Source: Pseudobutyrivibrio sp.
GTDB lineage: Bacteria > Bacillota > Clostridia > Lachnospirales > Lachnospiraceae
Direction: 5' to 3'
Length of the DNA stretch: 64,000 nt
Assembly: GCF_015057185.1 (NCBI RefSeq)
Contig: NZ_SVEV01000001.1
Coordinates: 239,829-303,828 of the forward strand
Shown piece after piece: positions 53,910 to 63,030 of the stretch (the first letter of the stretch is position 1; each line of letters starts with the position of its first letter). The translations under genes were made by a program, and so were the position numbers. The notes beneath the pieces were generated by a model that had not been told where the DNA came from, did no database searches, and saw nothing but the letters and a program-made list of their open reading frames with translations.

Positions 53910-54218
53910 ATGGACGAGAATCAGGTATTCCCAGTTGACAATGAGGATGATGACGTTGTTGTCACTTTAAATTTAGATGATGGTTCTGAGGTTACATGTG
54001 AAATCCTCACTATTTTCGATTTGAACGATCAGGATTATATTGTTTTGCTTCCGCTTGATGAAAATGGCGAGCCAAATCAGGATGGCGAAGTTTACATCTA
54101 TCGTTATTTCGAGGATGAAACTGGTGCACCATCCCTTGACAATATTCAGTCTGATGAAGAATACGACGCTGTCGCTGCAAAGTTCGACGAAATCTGCGAA
54201 GAAGACGGCATTGAGTAA
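53910..54218 (+). CDS. DUF1292 family protein
   Basis: 102 residues, very acidic (theoretical charge strongly negative). Core pattern VVTLNLDDGSEVTCEILTIF, then DYIVLLPLDENGE and YIYRYFED, as in YrzB-type DUF1292 proteins of Firmicutes; function unknown. AAGGAG seven bases before the ATG. It is the only plus-strand gene in this part. Its last 73 bases overlap the 3' end of the convergent helicase gene. Confidence 0.9.
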   Translation: MDENQVFPVDNEDDDVVVTLNLDDGSEVTCEILTIFDLNDQDYIVLLPLDENGEPNQDGEVYIYRYFEDETGAPSLDNIQSDEEYDAVAAKFDEICEEDGIE

Positions 54219-56026
54219 TCTTCTATTTTCATTTCATCTAAAAATCGGGACTTGTCCCGATTTTTTTTATTTGTATAGGTGATAAATAAATTTCGTTTTG
54301 TTCTAGTTATCCCTACATAAAACAGTCGTCTTTCTCCCTCTAACTCATCTTTGGTCTCAGCCTTATTTGAAGGAATAATCCCCTCATTAGCAGAAATAAT
54401 AAATACAGTATGAAACTCTAATCCCTTACTAGAATGTAAGGTTAATAGACCAACTTTATTGTTTTTATCTACACATTTGTTTTTATTTTCAAAATCGATT
54501 TTATATCGCATCATGTTGATTTTATCAATTGCCTGTTTGATATTTTTGCAATCCTTTAAAAGTTCTGCCAAAAATTCAAGAATTTCATTGTACTCCTCAT
54601 ATTCAGCATTATTTCTTAGAGCTTCTTGCCTCAGGAAATTATCATAGCCTATTACTTTTCTGATATAGTTTAATGCCGCAAAAGGTGTCATTTTTGATAT
54701 CAAAATTAAATCTGCCCACATTGCTTCAATTACACCAAATTTTGTTTTATTATTTTGATAAAAGCGTTTTAAAACATCAATGGTACCGCCATTATCAAGT
54801 GCTGCTCTATGCAAAAATCTATTTGGGCGATTAATTATTCTAAGAAGCCTGGCTCTAGTGGAGTTTCCTATAGCAATTTGAAAATAAGCTTCTATGTCTT
54901 GGATAATGAAGTGGGAATAGTAATTAACCAAACTCTCCTTCATGTAAAAAGGTATTTCATGTTCTATAAGTTTATTAACCAAAAATTTCACATCCGTATG
55001 ATTTCTAAATAGAATACTGATTTCGTCCAAAGGAACCCCTTTTTCCTTTTCAGCCATTATAGCTTGGCATATAAATTCTGCCTCTGCAATTTCATCCAAA
55101 TGATTTGAAATATTTATCTGCCCTTCTTCATTTGTGGCAATAATATCTTTTGAGAATCGATTTTCGTTGACTCCTATCAGTTTTTGACCACTTGTAACTA
55201 TGTTAGATGGGTTCCTGTAATTATAGTTTAATAGAACCCTCTTGGTGTCCTCATAGTTACTTACAAAATCACTCATTATTCTAGGATTAGCCCCTCTAAA
55301 ACCATAAATTGACTGATCATCATCTCCAACGCAGAAAATGTTTTTTGTTCTGTCTGAAAGCATTTTGATAAGCTTAAATTGAAGGTCGTTCATGTCCTGC
55401 ATCTCATCTACTAAATAGTAAGAAAATCGATTCTGCCATTTACTTAGAACATCCTTGTGGGCCATGAATAGCTCATAGGCTTTAGACAACATATCATCAA
55501 AATCAACAACCTTATATTTAGTTTTTAATTTACAATAATTATTGTAAACAAGCGCAAAAGAAGCTTTGTCCAACATTTCCGGTTCGAACTCTTCTATTGA
55601 TTGTACTCCATTGCCAAAAACAGAAATTGCTGAGGCCACACCATTAACTAAAGCTAAATCATCTTTATCCAAATAGGCCAATTCCATGGCCTCTCTTATG
55701 ATATTGTCTCTGTAGGTGCCCATTACAATATCGCTAGTTTTATATCCACATTCCTTTTGTAAAATGCCCCAAAATAAAGAATGGAACGTTCCAAAGGTCA
55801 CAGAATGATTGCCATCTGATGCCCTTTTGAAACGTTCCTTCATTTCAATAGCTGCTGCTTTTGTAAAAGTTATTACAAGTATTTCGCTTGCTGGGACACC
55901 AGACCTTATCAAATTAGAGACCCGCTCAGTAATAACAGCAGTCTTCCCACTACCGGGACCTGCCACAACCAAACACGGACCTTCTATGTGATTAATAGCC
56001 ATTAATTGCGAGTCATTAAAAGTCAT
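54146..56026 (-). CDS. UvrD/Rep-family 3'-5' helicase
   Basis: 626 residues, superfamily 1. Walker A AGPGSGKT at 22-29, motif II VDEMQDMND (usual DEYQD), motif III GDDDQSIYGFRGA, motif V LTLHSSKGLEFHTVFI and motif VI FYVGITRTKRN. Shorter than PcrA and Rep, which are over 650 residues. The frame runs through the DUF1292 terminator, which encodes KKNRDKSRF, and 25 codons into that gene. AGGAGG before the ATG. Role in repair or recombination is inferred. Confidence 0.93.
   Translation of the reverse strand: MTFNDSQLMAINHIEGPCLVVAGPGSGKTAVITERVSNLIRSGVPASEILVITFTKAAAIEMKERFKRASDGNHSVTFGTFHSLFWGILQKECGYKTSDIVMGTYRDNIIREAMELAYLDKDDLALVNGVASAISVFGNGVQSIEEFEPEMLDKASFALVYNNYCKLKTKYKVVDFDDMLSKAYELFMAHKDVLSKWQNRFSYYLVDEMQDMNDLQFKLIKMLSDRTKNIFCVGDDDQSIYGFRGANPRIMSDFVSNYEDTKRVLLNYNYRNPSNIVTSGQKLIGVNENRFSKDIIATNEEGQINISNHLDEIAEAEFICQAIMAEKEKGVPLDEISILFRNHTDVKFLVNKLIEHEIPFYMKESLVNYYSHFIIQDIEAYFQIAIGNSTRARLLRIINRPNRFLHRAALDNGGTIDVLKRFYQNNKTKFGVIEAMWADLILISKMTPFAALNYIRKVIGYDNFLRQEALRNNAEYEEYNEILEFLAELLKDCKNIKQAIDKINMMRYKIDFENKNKCVDKNNKVGLLTLHSSKGLEFHTVFIISANEGIIPSNKAETKDELEGERRLFYVGITRTKRNLFITYTNKKNRDKSRFLDEMKIEDYSMPSSSQISSNFAATASYSSSD
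54241..54268. terminator. Terminator within the helicase coding region
   Basis: Arms AAAATCGGGAC (54241-54251) and GTCCCGATTTT (54254-54264) and a run of eight T on the plus strand end the DUF1292 transcript. The same bases code KKNRDKSRF in the helicase on the other strand. A weaker T-run on the minus strand might also affect the helicase mRNA. Confidence 0.88.
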
Positions 56027-56059
56027 AAACCTCCTAACTCGCCTATCTGTAATAAAGTC

Positions 56060-56077
56060 TTAGGTTCCCCAACCTAA
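56060..56077 (-). other. Hairpin one base past the gltX stop
   Basis: Seven-base perfect arms TTAGGTT and AACCTAA (56060-56066, 56071-56077) with a CCCC loop, between gltX and the helicase. No real U-run follows. Confidence 0.6.
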
Positions 56078-56078
56078 T

Positions 56079-57527
56079 TTAAGATAATTTTTCTATAGCT
56101 GCTTTAATTCGCTTAATAGATTCTTCTTTGCCAAGAATTTCCATAAGTTCTGTTGCTCCACCAGGAGTCATCTGCTTTCCAGAAACAGCTGTACGTACTG
56201 GCCAAAGAACATAACCATTTTTGTATTCATGCTCTGATGCAAATCCAGAAAGAAGTGCATATAAAGCATCATTTGAATAATCATCCTGTGCCTCAAGAAC
56301 TGGTAAAAGTTCCTTTAATACAGCAAGTGATGATTCTTCATTTGTTTTCATTTTCTTATGAGTATACATTGCGCTGTCATACTCAGGTACTGCATCAAAG
56401 AAATCAACGTGATCCTTGATATCTGGGAAGATTTCTATACGAGTCTGTACCATTTTAGCAATCTTCTTAAGGTCGTAATCGCCCTTGATGTATTCCTTAA
56501 GATAAGGCTCTGCCATCTCATAGAACTTATCAAAGTCCATAGCCTTCATGTATTCGCCATTCATCCACTTAAGCTTTGTGATATCAAATACAGCAGGTGA
56601 CTTTGAAATACGGTGGTAATCGAATTCCTTAACAAGCTCCTCAAGTGAGAAAATCTCATTGTCGTTTTCTGGAGACCAACCAAGTAATGCTACAAAGTTT
56701 ACAACTGCCTCTGTAAGGAAGCCCTGGTCAATTAAATCTTCGTATGAAGAATGTCCTGAACGCTTAGAAAGCTTCTGGTGCTCTTCATTTGTGATAAGTG
56801 GACAGTGAATGTACTTTGGTACTTCCCAGCCAAATGCTTCATAAAGACGATTGTACTTTGGAGATGAAGAAATGTATTCATTACCACGAACAACGTGTGT
56901 AATTCCCATAAGGTGATCATCTACTACATTAGCAAAGTTGTATGTTGGATATCCATCTGACTTGATGAGAATCATATCATCAAGCTCTGAATTATCTACA
57001 GTGATTTCTCCATAAAGCTCATCTACGAATGTAGTTGTGCCTGTACGAGGGTTATTCTGGCGGATAACATATGGCTTGCCAGCTGCAAGATTTGCCTCTA
57101 CCTCTTCCTTTGAAAGGTTAAGACAATGCTTGTCATAAATATGGATTTCCTTGTCTCCAATAACCTGCTTGCACTCAGCAAGACGCTCATCATCGCAGAA
57201 GCAATAGTATGCTTCGCCCTTTTCGATAAGCTGCTTTGCATACTTTAAATAAATGCCCTGTGCCTGACGCTCAGACTGAACATAAGGACCACAGCCCTTA
57301 TCCTTGTCTGGACCTTCATCATGTATAAGACCTGTTGCTGCAAGAGTTCTGTAGATAATTTCTACTGCGCCCTCTACCTGTCTCTCCTGATCAGTATCCT
57401 CTATTCTAAGAAGAAAATCTCCATTCTCATGCTTAGCTACTAAGTAAGCATAAAGTGCTGTACGAAGATTTCCTACATGCATTCTACCTGTTGGTGATGG
57501 TGCAAAACGTGTTCTTACTTTGCTCAT
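56079..57527 (-). CDS. gltX: Glutamyl-tRNA synthetase
   Basis: 482 residues, class Ib. HIGH-type motif [17 protein letters not shown] at residues about 8-25 and KLSKR in [10 protein letters not shown] near 250. Charges tRNA-Glu, and perhaps tRNA-Gln when GatCAB is present; that cannot be told here. GAGAGGAAAT before the ATG. Starts its own transcription unit with the helicase behind it. Confidence 0.97.
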   Translation of the reverse strand: MSKVRTRFAPSPTGRMHVGNLRTALYAYLVAKHENGDFLLRIEDTDQERQVEGAVEIIYRTLAATGLIHDEGPDKDKGCGPYVQSERQAQGIYLKYAKQLIEKGEAYYCFCDDERLAECKQVIGDKEIHIYDKHCLNLSKEEVEANLAAGKPYVIRQNNPRTGTTTFVDELYGEITVDNSELDDMILIKSDGYPTYNFANVVDDHLMGITHVVRGNEYISSSPKYNRLYEAFGWEVPKYIHCPLITNEEHQKLSKRSGHSSYEDLIDQGFLTEAVVNFVALLGWSPENDNEIFSLEELVKEFDYHRISKSPAVFDITKLKWMNGEYMKAMDFDKFYEMAEPYLKEYIKGDYDLKKIAKMVQTRIEIFPDIKDHVDFFDAVPEYDSAMYTHKKMKTNEESSLAVLKELLPVLEAQDDYSNDALYALLSGFASEHEYKNGYVLWPVRTAVSGKQMTPGGATELMEILGKEESIKRIKAAIEKLS

Positions 57528-57562
57528 TTATATTTCCTCTCATTAAAAATTTACATACAGAA

Positions 57563-57618
57563 TTAGGACTGCTAAATGCAGTCCTAAATAATTCTATACC
57601 AAAAATAATTTTTTTCAA
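57563..57618 (-). promoter_or_regulatory. gltX promoter and 5' hairpin
   Basis: TTGAAA (57613-57618) and TAGAAT (57591-57596) on the minus strand, 16-base spacer. A 10-base perfect hairpin (57563-57572, 57578-57587) would be at the very 5' end of the gltX mRNA, which could protect it. The same hairpin could act as a terminator for the upstream gene, but its tail is not U-rich. Confidence 0.6.
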
Positions 57619-57635
57619 GTATAAAGCACTAATAT

Positions 57636-59081
57636 CTATTGTTGATTCTCTTGGAAATCTGGTCGAGAACCCTGATTTTGCATCTGCCCGTCAGGGGTCT
57701 GTTCATTTAGCATTCCTTGGCCGCCAAATCTACCACCTTTGCCACCTTGCATACCGCCCATACCACTAGCAGAGCCTCCTGCGTCTACAACTGTAGAGTC
57801 TGCAGTAACTGTCTCTTGCTGGCTTCCATTAGCATATATGGTATAGGTTTCACCCTCTACCAATTCAGCTGCAGAAATAATCATAGTGGAGCCAGATACC
57901 TCGGGTGTATATTCAAATACTGTATTTCCTTCTGAATCTGTTATTGTAATATTTTCATTAGCATTAAAGCTACCATATATTATACTAACCTGCTGACTTT
58001 CTTCGGATATCGGACTGTTGACATCTCCAATTGCAATCACCTTACCACCATTAATTATGGCGCTTGCGTTATCGGCGTCTATTGCTCCCTCAGGAGAATT
58101 TCCACCCTTCACATAGACATAGCCACCATTTATAGTTATGCAGCCCTCATAGTTGCCGTTGCAGTCAATTCCATCACCTGTATCTGTCTCAATATTAATA
58201 GTACCATCATTAATTTCAATTGAAGTTGTTGCATTTAAACCATCATCAGTTACAGAAATATCAATGGAGCCTCCGTTAATAGAAATTGTATTTTTCGATT
58301 CAATTCCCTCATCCTGGCTGGTACCTATAATAGTTCCGTTGTTAATAATAAGGGCATCTTCACTTTCCATGATGTCGCTTGCAGCATCTATACTTATAGT
58401 TCCACCATCTATTGAGATTAAATCATTGGCATGAAGTCCATCAGTAGCTGTTGTTGTTATATTGATTATTCCATCTTCTATGTATAATTTGTCATCTGAA
58501 ACAATACCATGGCCATGATTTCCATAAACATTCAATGTTCCTGTACCAAGTATAATGATATCATCCTCAGACGAAATAGTTCCTTTGCCGATTTCTTCTC
58601 CAGTTGAGCTATCAGTAGCATAGCTTTCACTATCGGTTAATGTATTTGTTGTACCATCTGCCAATTCTATATATAAATTTTTGACCTGCTGACCATAAAT
58701 AACAGGTCCATTTACACTAGTTAAGTCCACTCCATTTAAAACAAGCTTAACATTTTCATCTGTATTAACTACTATAGAGCAAGCGGTACTGGTACCGGTT
58801 AAGGTGTATTCACCACCTTCTGTAATGTATAAAACACCATCCTCATCTGTACAGCCTTCGCCATTTATTGTCATTCCTTCATCTGTAAAAATAACATCTG
58901 CCATAGAATCCCAATCAGTCTTTATTGTTAAAGCTTCGTATTCCGATTCTGCAGAAACTTCTTCTGATTGGGCAACTTTAGTGCTATCATTGCTTTTTGC
59001 AGCTTCAACAAAAGTTTTACAAGCCGCTGCTGCTCCAATTATTGTAAGAGCCAATAATATTAAAAAGACTTTTTTCTTCAT
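57636..59081 (-). CDS. Secreted lipoprotein-like carbohydrate-binding domain protein (DUF4353)
   Basis: 481 residues. Signal with lipobox-like ending (IIGAAAAC, Cys21), then a right-handed beta-helix-like DUF4353 domain made of repeats such as ISIDGGTISIDAAS, INGGSIDISVTDDG and INGGYVYVKGG, each with a conserved GG turn, and a Gly/Met/Gln-rich C-terminal tail. Family members are placed with CotH/VTC proteins in Firmicutes; function is unknown. It ends 108 bases before gltX and follows the DUF4956 gene by two bases. Confidence 0.85.
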   Translation of the reverse strand: MKKKVFLILLALTIIGAAAACKTFVEAAKSNDSTKVAQSEEVSAESEYEALTIKTDWDSMADVIFTDEGMTINGEGCTDEDGVLYITEGGEYTLTGTSTACSIVVNTDENVKLVLNGVDLTSVNGPVIYGQQVKNLYIELADGTTNTLTDSESYATDSSTGEEIGKGTISSEDDIIILGTGTLNVYGNHGHGIVSDDKLYIEDGIINITTTATDGLHANDLISIDGGTISIDAASDIMESEDALIINNGTIIGTSQDEGIESKNTISINGGSIDISVTDDGLNATTSIEINDGTINIETDTGDGIDCNGNYEGCITINGGYVYVKGGNSPEGAIDADNASAIINGGKVIAIGDVNSPISEESQQVSIIYGSFNANENITITDSEGNTVFEYTPEVSGSTMIISAAELVEGETYTIYANGSQQETVTADSTVVDAGGSASGMGGMQGGKGGRFGGQGMLNEQTPDGQMQNQGSRPDFQENQQ

Positions 59082-59083
59082 AA

Positions 59084-59773
59084 TTACAACTCCTCTGCTT
59101 CGTTTACATCACATCGTCCACAGATAACGGTTAAATTTCCATTACGCATTCTAATTTCATCTATAAAGCTTTTCTCCAACTTTTCATCAATTAATTTTAC
59201 TCTATAATTAATCTCATACATAGAGCCCATATTAGTAGTCCTTACGGCAATTTGTTTATACTCTGATGTATACTTGTTAAAAATGTCATCGAAAATATCA
59301 TAATAATCTAAATTCTCAGGAATAGTAATGCGCAAATCCTTTTCATCTACAGAAGCAGACGCATATTTTGTCATATATAAAATGAAATGGATAGCACTTA
59401 TAACAAAGGTAATAATTATAGCCAATGACAATTCTCCAATAGCACATACAATACCTACAGTCATAGCAAAGAATATGAATCCAATGTCTCGAGAGCTTCC
59501 CTGCAAGGATCTAAATCTCACTAAAGAGAATGCCCCTACAACTGCAAGACTTGTTCCAAAGTTACCATTTACAGCAAGCATGACAACGCATACCAGCATA
59601 GGAAGAATTATTAATGTTCTAGCGAAATTTTTTGAAGTTCTACCTGTTTTTATATATGTTAATGAAATTATAAAGCCCAAGCCACCAGCCAGTACCGCAT
59701 AGATTAATGCCTCTGCTGTGGTCAAGGTTGTGTCACCTGTTGATGAAACTAACGCCGCTAATACTGTTTCCAT
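59084..59773 (-). CDS. DUF4956 membrane protein
   Basis: 229 residues. Four or so membrane segments in the first 150 residues with FSLVRFRSLQGSSRDIGFIFFAM in part (VRFRSLQGSSRDIGF), the conserved DUF4956 motif, and a soluble C-terminal domain. It is regularly coupled to VTC-domain genes, which follows here (upstream by 50 bases). Proposed as the membrane partner of the polymerase; this is an inference. Confidence 0.9.
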   Translation of the reverse strand: METVLAALVSSTGDTTLTTAEALIYAVLAGGLGFIISLTYIKTGRTSKNFARTLIILPMLVCVVMLAVNGNFGTSLAVVGAFSLVRFRSLQGSSRDIGFIFFAMTVGIVCAIGELSLAIIITFVISAIHFILYMTKYASASVDEKDLRITIPENLDYYDIFDDIFNKYTSEYKQIAVRTTNMGSMYEINYRVKLIDEKLEKSFIDEIRMRNGNLTVICGRCDVNEAEEL

Positions 59774-59823
59774 ATGAATTGCACTCCTTTTCTTCTAATA
59801 CCAAATTTAGTAAATGTTAGATT

Positions 59824-60519
59824 TTAAGCTTCTTTTAGTTGCCTTTTATAAAAATTTCCATACTTTGAAAATGAGGTTGGATATATTTTATATTTTGATA
59901 ATAGCTTTACAAACCAAAGTGGAATTGCATCTGATATTTTAACTTCCATCAATCTTGTTCCTTGTTCAAGTAGGTATTCATTATCCTCGTCACTATATAG
60001 AGTCAAATTATAATCTCTGCTCCTAATATTTATATCAAAGGTTACTCGAAATTCTGAATCCTCTCTTCCATACATTGCAAGTCTGTCATAGGCAATGTAT
60101 CTTTTTGGTTCCAGGGAATAATGATTGAAGAAATAATCGATTTCTTTAAATATTTGATTTGGATTTGATGGCATGATTCCATGTATTAAATATTGTTCTG
60201 CTTCCTCCATTGGGATTGCAACACGTCTCTTATTAACTAATCCTTTGTATTTTTTCTTTATCTCTAAAAAACACATACTGTCATAGGTTGGTTTTCCGTA
60301 GCAGCGAACACGAAACTTTTCTTTATACTTAGGTCCCTCAATAGAAGTTCTAATTAACTCATCATCTACCGTGTCATAATAGATATTTCTAATAGTATGC
60401 AGTCCATATTCGTCTTCTATCATATATTCATCAAGTTCCTTCTTGAAATCCTTAAAGGTTTCTTCATCAATTAAGAACTTCTTTTCATATCTATTAAATA
60501 CCTTCTGAATTTGTCCCAT
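59824..60519 (-). CDS. VTC-domain (polyphosphate polymerase-like) protein
   Basis: 231 residues. Contains the tunnel-fold motifs RYEKKFLID, KYKEKFRVRCYG, LEIKKKYKGLVNKRR and LMEVKISD, whose basic residues and glutamate match those that bind ATP, metal and polyphosphate in VTC4. Start at 60519 has AGGAGG eight bases upstream; the ORF extends 43 codons further but is not supported. First gene of the VTC-DUF4956-DUF4353 unit. Confidence 0.88.
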   Translation of the reverse strand: MGQIQKVFNRYEKKFLIDEETFKDFKKELDEYMIEDEYGLHTIRNIYYDTVDDELIRTSIEGPKYKEKFRVRCYGKPTYDSMCFLEIKKKYKGLVNKRRVAIPMEEAEQYLIHGIMPSNPNQIFKEIDYFFNHYSLEPKRYIAYDRLAMYGREDSEFRVTFDINIRSRDYNLTLYSDEDNEYLLEQGTRLMEVKISDAIPLWFVKLLSKYKIYPTSFSKYGNFYKRQLKEA

Positions 60520-60678
60520 AAGTTTCGCCTCCTTTGTTTGCTCTAACTTATGTTGACAATCTAATATTTTTAAGTGATGACAAGGTGAATGTATCCGGAA
60601 AATCAACCGAAAGAAAAAAGAAAAAAAAGGAAAATACAACAAATGCAAAATTCGTCTAAAAAATTACAATATCTATGA

Positions 60679-60707
60679 TTGAATGAAGTGGAGAAGCACT
60701 GTATAAT
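60679..60707 (+). promoter_or_regulatory. Promoter of the GGDEF gene, predicting a leaderless mRNA
   Basis: TTGAAT (60679-60684) and TATAAT (60702-60707) are 17 bases apart. The ATG at 60715 begins seven bases after the -10 ends, about where transcription would begin. No ribosome-binding site lies between. The same -10 includes an ATG (60706-60708) that could not be used if this promoter is real. Confidence 0.6.
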
Positions 60708-60714
60708 GTTAAAC

Positions 60715-61776
60715 ATGATTACTAAGAAGATTACTAAAGAACAACGAAATGATTTTTATCAATCAAAATTTGAATATTACAAATTAGTCAGCGGATATTG
60801 TGCAGTTATCATTGCACTATGTGAAATATCATATTTTTTCACAGACTGTCAATTATACGGGAGATTCGCCATAGAAACTCTTATCCCAAGAATTTCTATT
60901 TTGATTCCACTTGTTTTATTCCTTTGTTTAAATCCTAGAATAAAAACATATAAAAATGCCATATGGTTGTACTACTTAATGCCCCACGCCGCTATGTGGG
61001 CCACAATTTGGGCAGTTTATCATCTAGAGAACAGGGATTTTGTGAGGGAAGGATTTATAATAATGCATTTCGCCTTCCTAACCATTGGTCTTGCGATGCC
61101 CTTTGTACACCATGTTTTCTATCATGGCTTAGTATTTGCAAATATTATCATCTCAAATTTGTTTATACACTATGCCCACTTTGAAATGATGATTACTCTG
61201 GCATTGCCAGTATATGTTGGCGTATGTTTATTGCAGATTATTTTAGAGAACTCTTATGCAGATCATTATTTGATAAAGAAATCTCTTGAAATCAATTCTG
61301 TTACAGATGAATTAACCGGTCTATATAATAGATTCAAGATAAATGAAATTATAAATCCTGATACTCATAAGTTTTATTCAAAGCAGGATATATACATGGT
61401 AATTCTCGATATAGACTTTTTTAAAAAGGTTAATGATACCTACGGACATGAGTCCGGTGATACCATTTTAAAATATGTTGGAAGACGTTTGGAAACGCAT
61501 ATCACACCAAAGGATTACATAATCCGCTGGGGTGGCGAGGAATTTCTATTAATACTTATTGATTGTGACGCAAAACGAGTTGCAACTATCACAGAAGATA
61601 TTCGCCAAGACGTTGCATCAGGCAACAATGATGTATGTCCACTGACTATATCTCTTGGATACAGTAAATATAATAGCAATGAAAACTATCACGCATGTCT
61701 CGACAGAGCAGATAAAGCGCTTTACTATGCAAAGAAGCATGGTCGTAACCAAGTCGTAAATGCTGATATGTTATAA
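60715..61776 (+). CDS. Membrane GGDEF diguanylate cyclase
   Basis: 353 residues from the ATG at 60715. About six N-terminal membrane segments (residues 20-185), then a GGDEF domain (about 190-350) with intact active site GGEEF at 273-277 and metal Asp in ILDIDFFKKVND. The product-inhibition site (RxxD before the active site) is not conserved (TPKD). Makes c-di-GMP, likely sensed by the PilZ protein encoded with the flagellar operon, an inference. Longer frames start at TTG 60679 or ATG 60706. Confidence 0.92.
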   Translation: MITKKITKEQRNDFYQSKFEYYKLVSGYCAVIIALCEISYFFTDCQLYGRFAIETLIPRISILIPLVLFLCLNPRIKTYKNAIWLYYLMPHAAMWATIWAVYHLENRDFVREGFIIMHFAFLTIGLAMPFVHHVFYHGLVFANIIISNLFIHYAHFEMMITLALPVYVGVCLLQIILENSYADHYLIKKSLEINSVTDELTGLYNRFKINEIINPDTHKFYSKQDIYMVILDIDFFKKVNDTYGHESGDTILKYVGRRLETHITPKDYIIRWGGEEFLLILIDCDAKRVATITEDIRQDVASGNNDVCPLTISLGYSKYNSNENYHACLDRADKALYYAKKHGRNQVVNADML

Positions 61777-61813
61777 AAAAAGGAGTCTAGATTTTTTTCT
61801 AGACTCCTTTATT
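61775..61813. terminator. Bidirectional terminator between the GGDEF gene and dnaJ
   Basis: Perfect 13-base arms (61779-61791, 61798-61810) with a T6 loop. T-runs follow on both strands, strongest on the minus strand for dnaJ (stop at 61827). Confidence 0.9.
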
Positions 61814-61826
61814 TATGCTCTTATAA

Positions 61827-62996
61827 TTATAAATCATCTATAGCATCTTTTATTTTATCTGCAAATCCTTTTTTCTTCTTTTCAGCTTTTACAGATTTAG
61901 GGCCACCTACTGTTGTGTTTCCAGTAAGCTCATCAAATTTACGAAGTGCATCCTTGGCATCCTTTGAAAGAGATGTAGGAACCTGAACAACAAGGGTTAC
62001 ATAATGGTCTCCTCGAACTGCTTTATTACGAAGAGATGGTATACCCTTGCCCTTCAATCTGATTGTAGTATCAGTTTGTGTACCAGCCTTTACTTCATAT
62101 GAGACTTTACCATCAAGAGTATCAATAATTACCTCTCCACCTAATGCAGCCTGTGCAAAGGAAATAGGCGCAGATGAATAAATATCATAGTCTCTACGCT
62201 GGAATATTGGATGGCTTGAAACCATAATTTCTACAAGCAAATCGCCTCTAGGTCCACCATTTCTACCTGGCTCACCCTTGTCACGAATACGTACACTCTG
62301 ACCATTATCAATACCAGCAGGAATTGATACAGCAATTTTCTTCTTTCTAGGAACATAGCCTGTTCCTTTACAATCTGGACAAGGAGTCTCAATAACCTCT
62401 CCTGTTCCCTTACAGTCTGGACATGTAGTAACGTTCTGTACCATTCCAAAGAGCGACTGAGAAGTCATCATTACACGGCCTTTACCGCCACACTTAGAGC
62501 ATGTTTTCTTTGATGTACCTGGCTTTGCACCTGTACCATGGCAAGCAGCACATTCTTCCTTTAAGGTAATCTCTATTTGCTTTTCGCAGCCGAAAGCAGC
62601 CTCTTCAAAGGAAATGTGAACCATTGCTCTAAGATTAGCTCCACGCATAGGTCCATTTGATGTAGAACGAGCTCCACCACCGAAGAAGCTTCCAAATATA
62701 TCACCGAAAATGTCGCCAAAGTCCATTCCTGAGAAATCAAATCCTCCGGCACCGCCACCGCCATTTTCAAAGGCAGCATGACCAAACTGATCATACTGAC
62801 GTCTCTTATCGGCGTCAGAAAGAACCGCATAAGCTTCAGAGGCCTCCTTGAATTTCTTTTCAGCCTCTTTATCACCTGGATTCATATCTGGGTGATATTT
62901 CTTTGCAAGCTTTCTATATGCACTTTTAAGCTCACTATCTGTGGCTGTCTTGGAAACACCAAGAACCTCATAATAATCACGTTTTTGTTCTGCCAT
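61827..62996 (-). CDS. dnaJ: Chaperone protein DnaJ
   Basis: 389 residues. J domain with YHPDMN, Gly/Phe-rich region, four zinc-finger repeats ([24 protein letters not shown] twice) and the C-terminal substrate domain. Works with DnaK, whose gene lies upstream by 155 bases. Reads into the terminator shared with the GGDEF gene. Confidence 0.98.
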   Translation of the reverse strand: MAEQKRDYYEVLGVSKTATDSELKSAYRKLAKKYHPDMNPGDKEAEKKFKEASEAYAVLSDADKRRQYDQFGHAAFENGGGGAGGFDFSGMDFGDIFGDIFGSFFGGGARSTSNGPMRGANLRAMVHISFEEAAFGCEKQIEITLKEECAACHGTGAKPGTSKKTCSKCGGKGRVMMTSQSLFGMVQNVTTCPDCKGTGEVIETPCPDCKGTGYVPRKKKIAVSIPAGIDNGQSVRIRDKGEPGRNGGPRGDLLVEIMVSSHPIFQRRDYDIYSSAPISFAQAALGGEVIIDTLDGKVSYEVKAGTQTDTTIRLKGKGIPSLRNKAVRGDHYVTLVVQVPTSLSKDAKDALRKFDELTGNTTVGGPKSVKAEKKKKGFADKIKDAIDDL

Positions 62997-63030
62997 TATT
63001 TATCAATCCTTCTATTATCTTTACATACGG

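Noticed and set aside
57563..57587. T-box riboswitch before gltX, or before trpS
   Set aside because: Only a simple hairpin is present and there is no antiterminator with the T-box sequence TGGNACC; the leader is too short.
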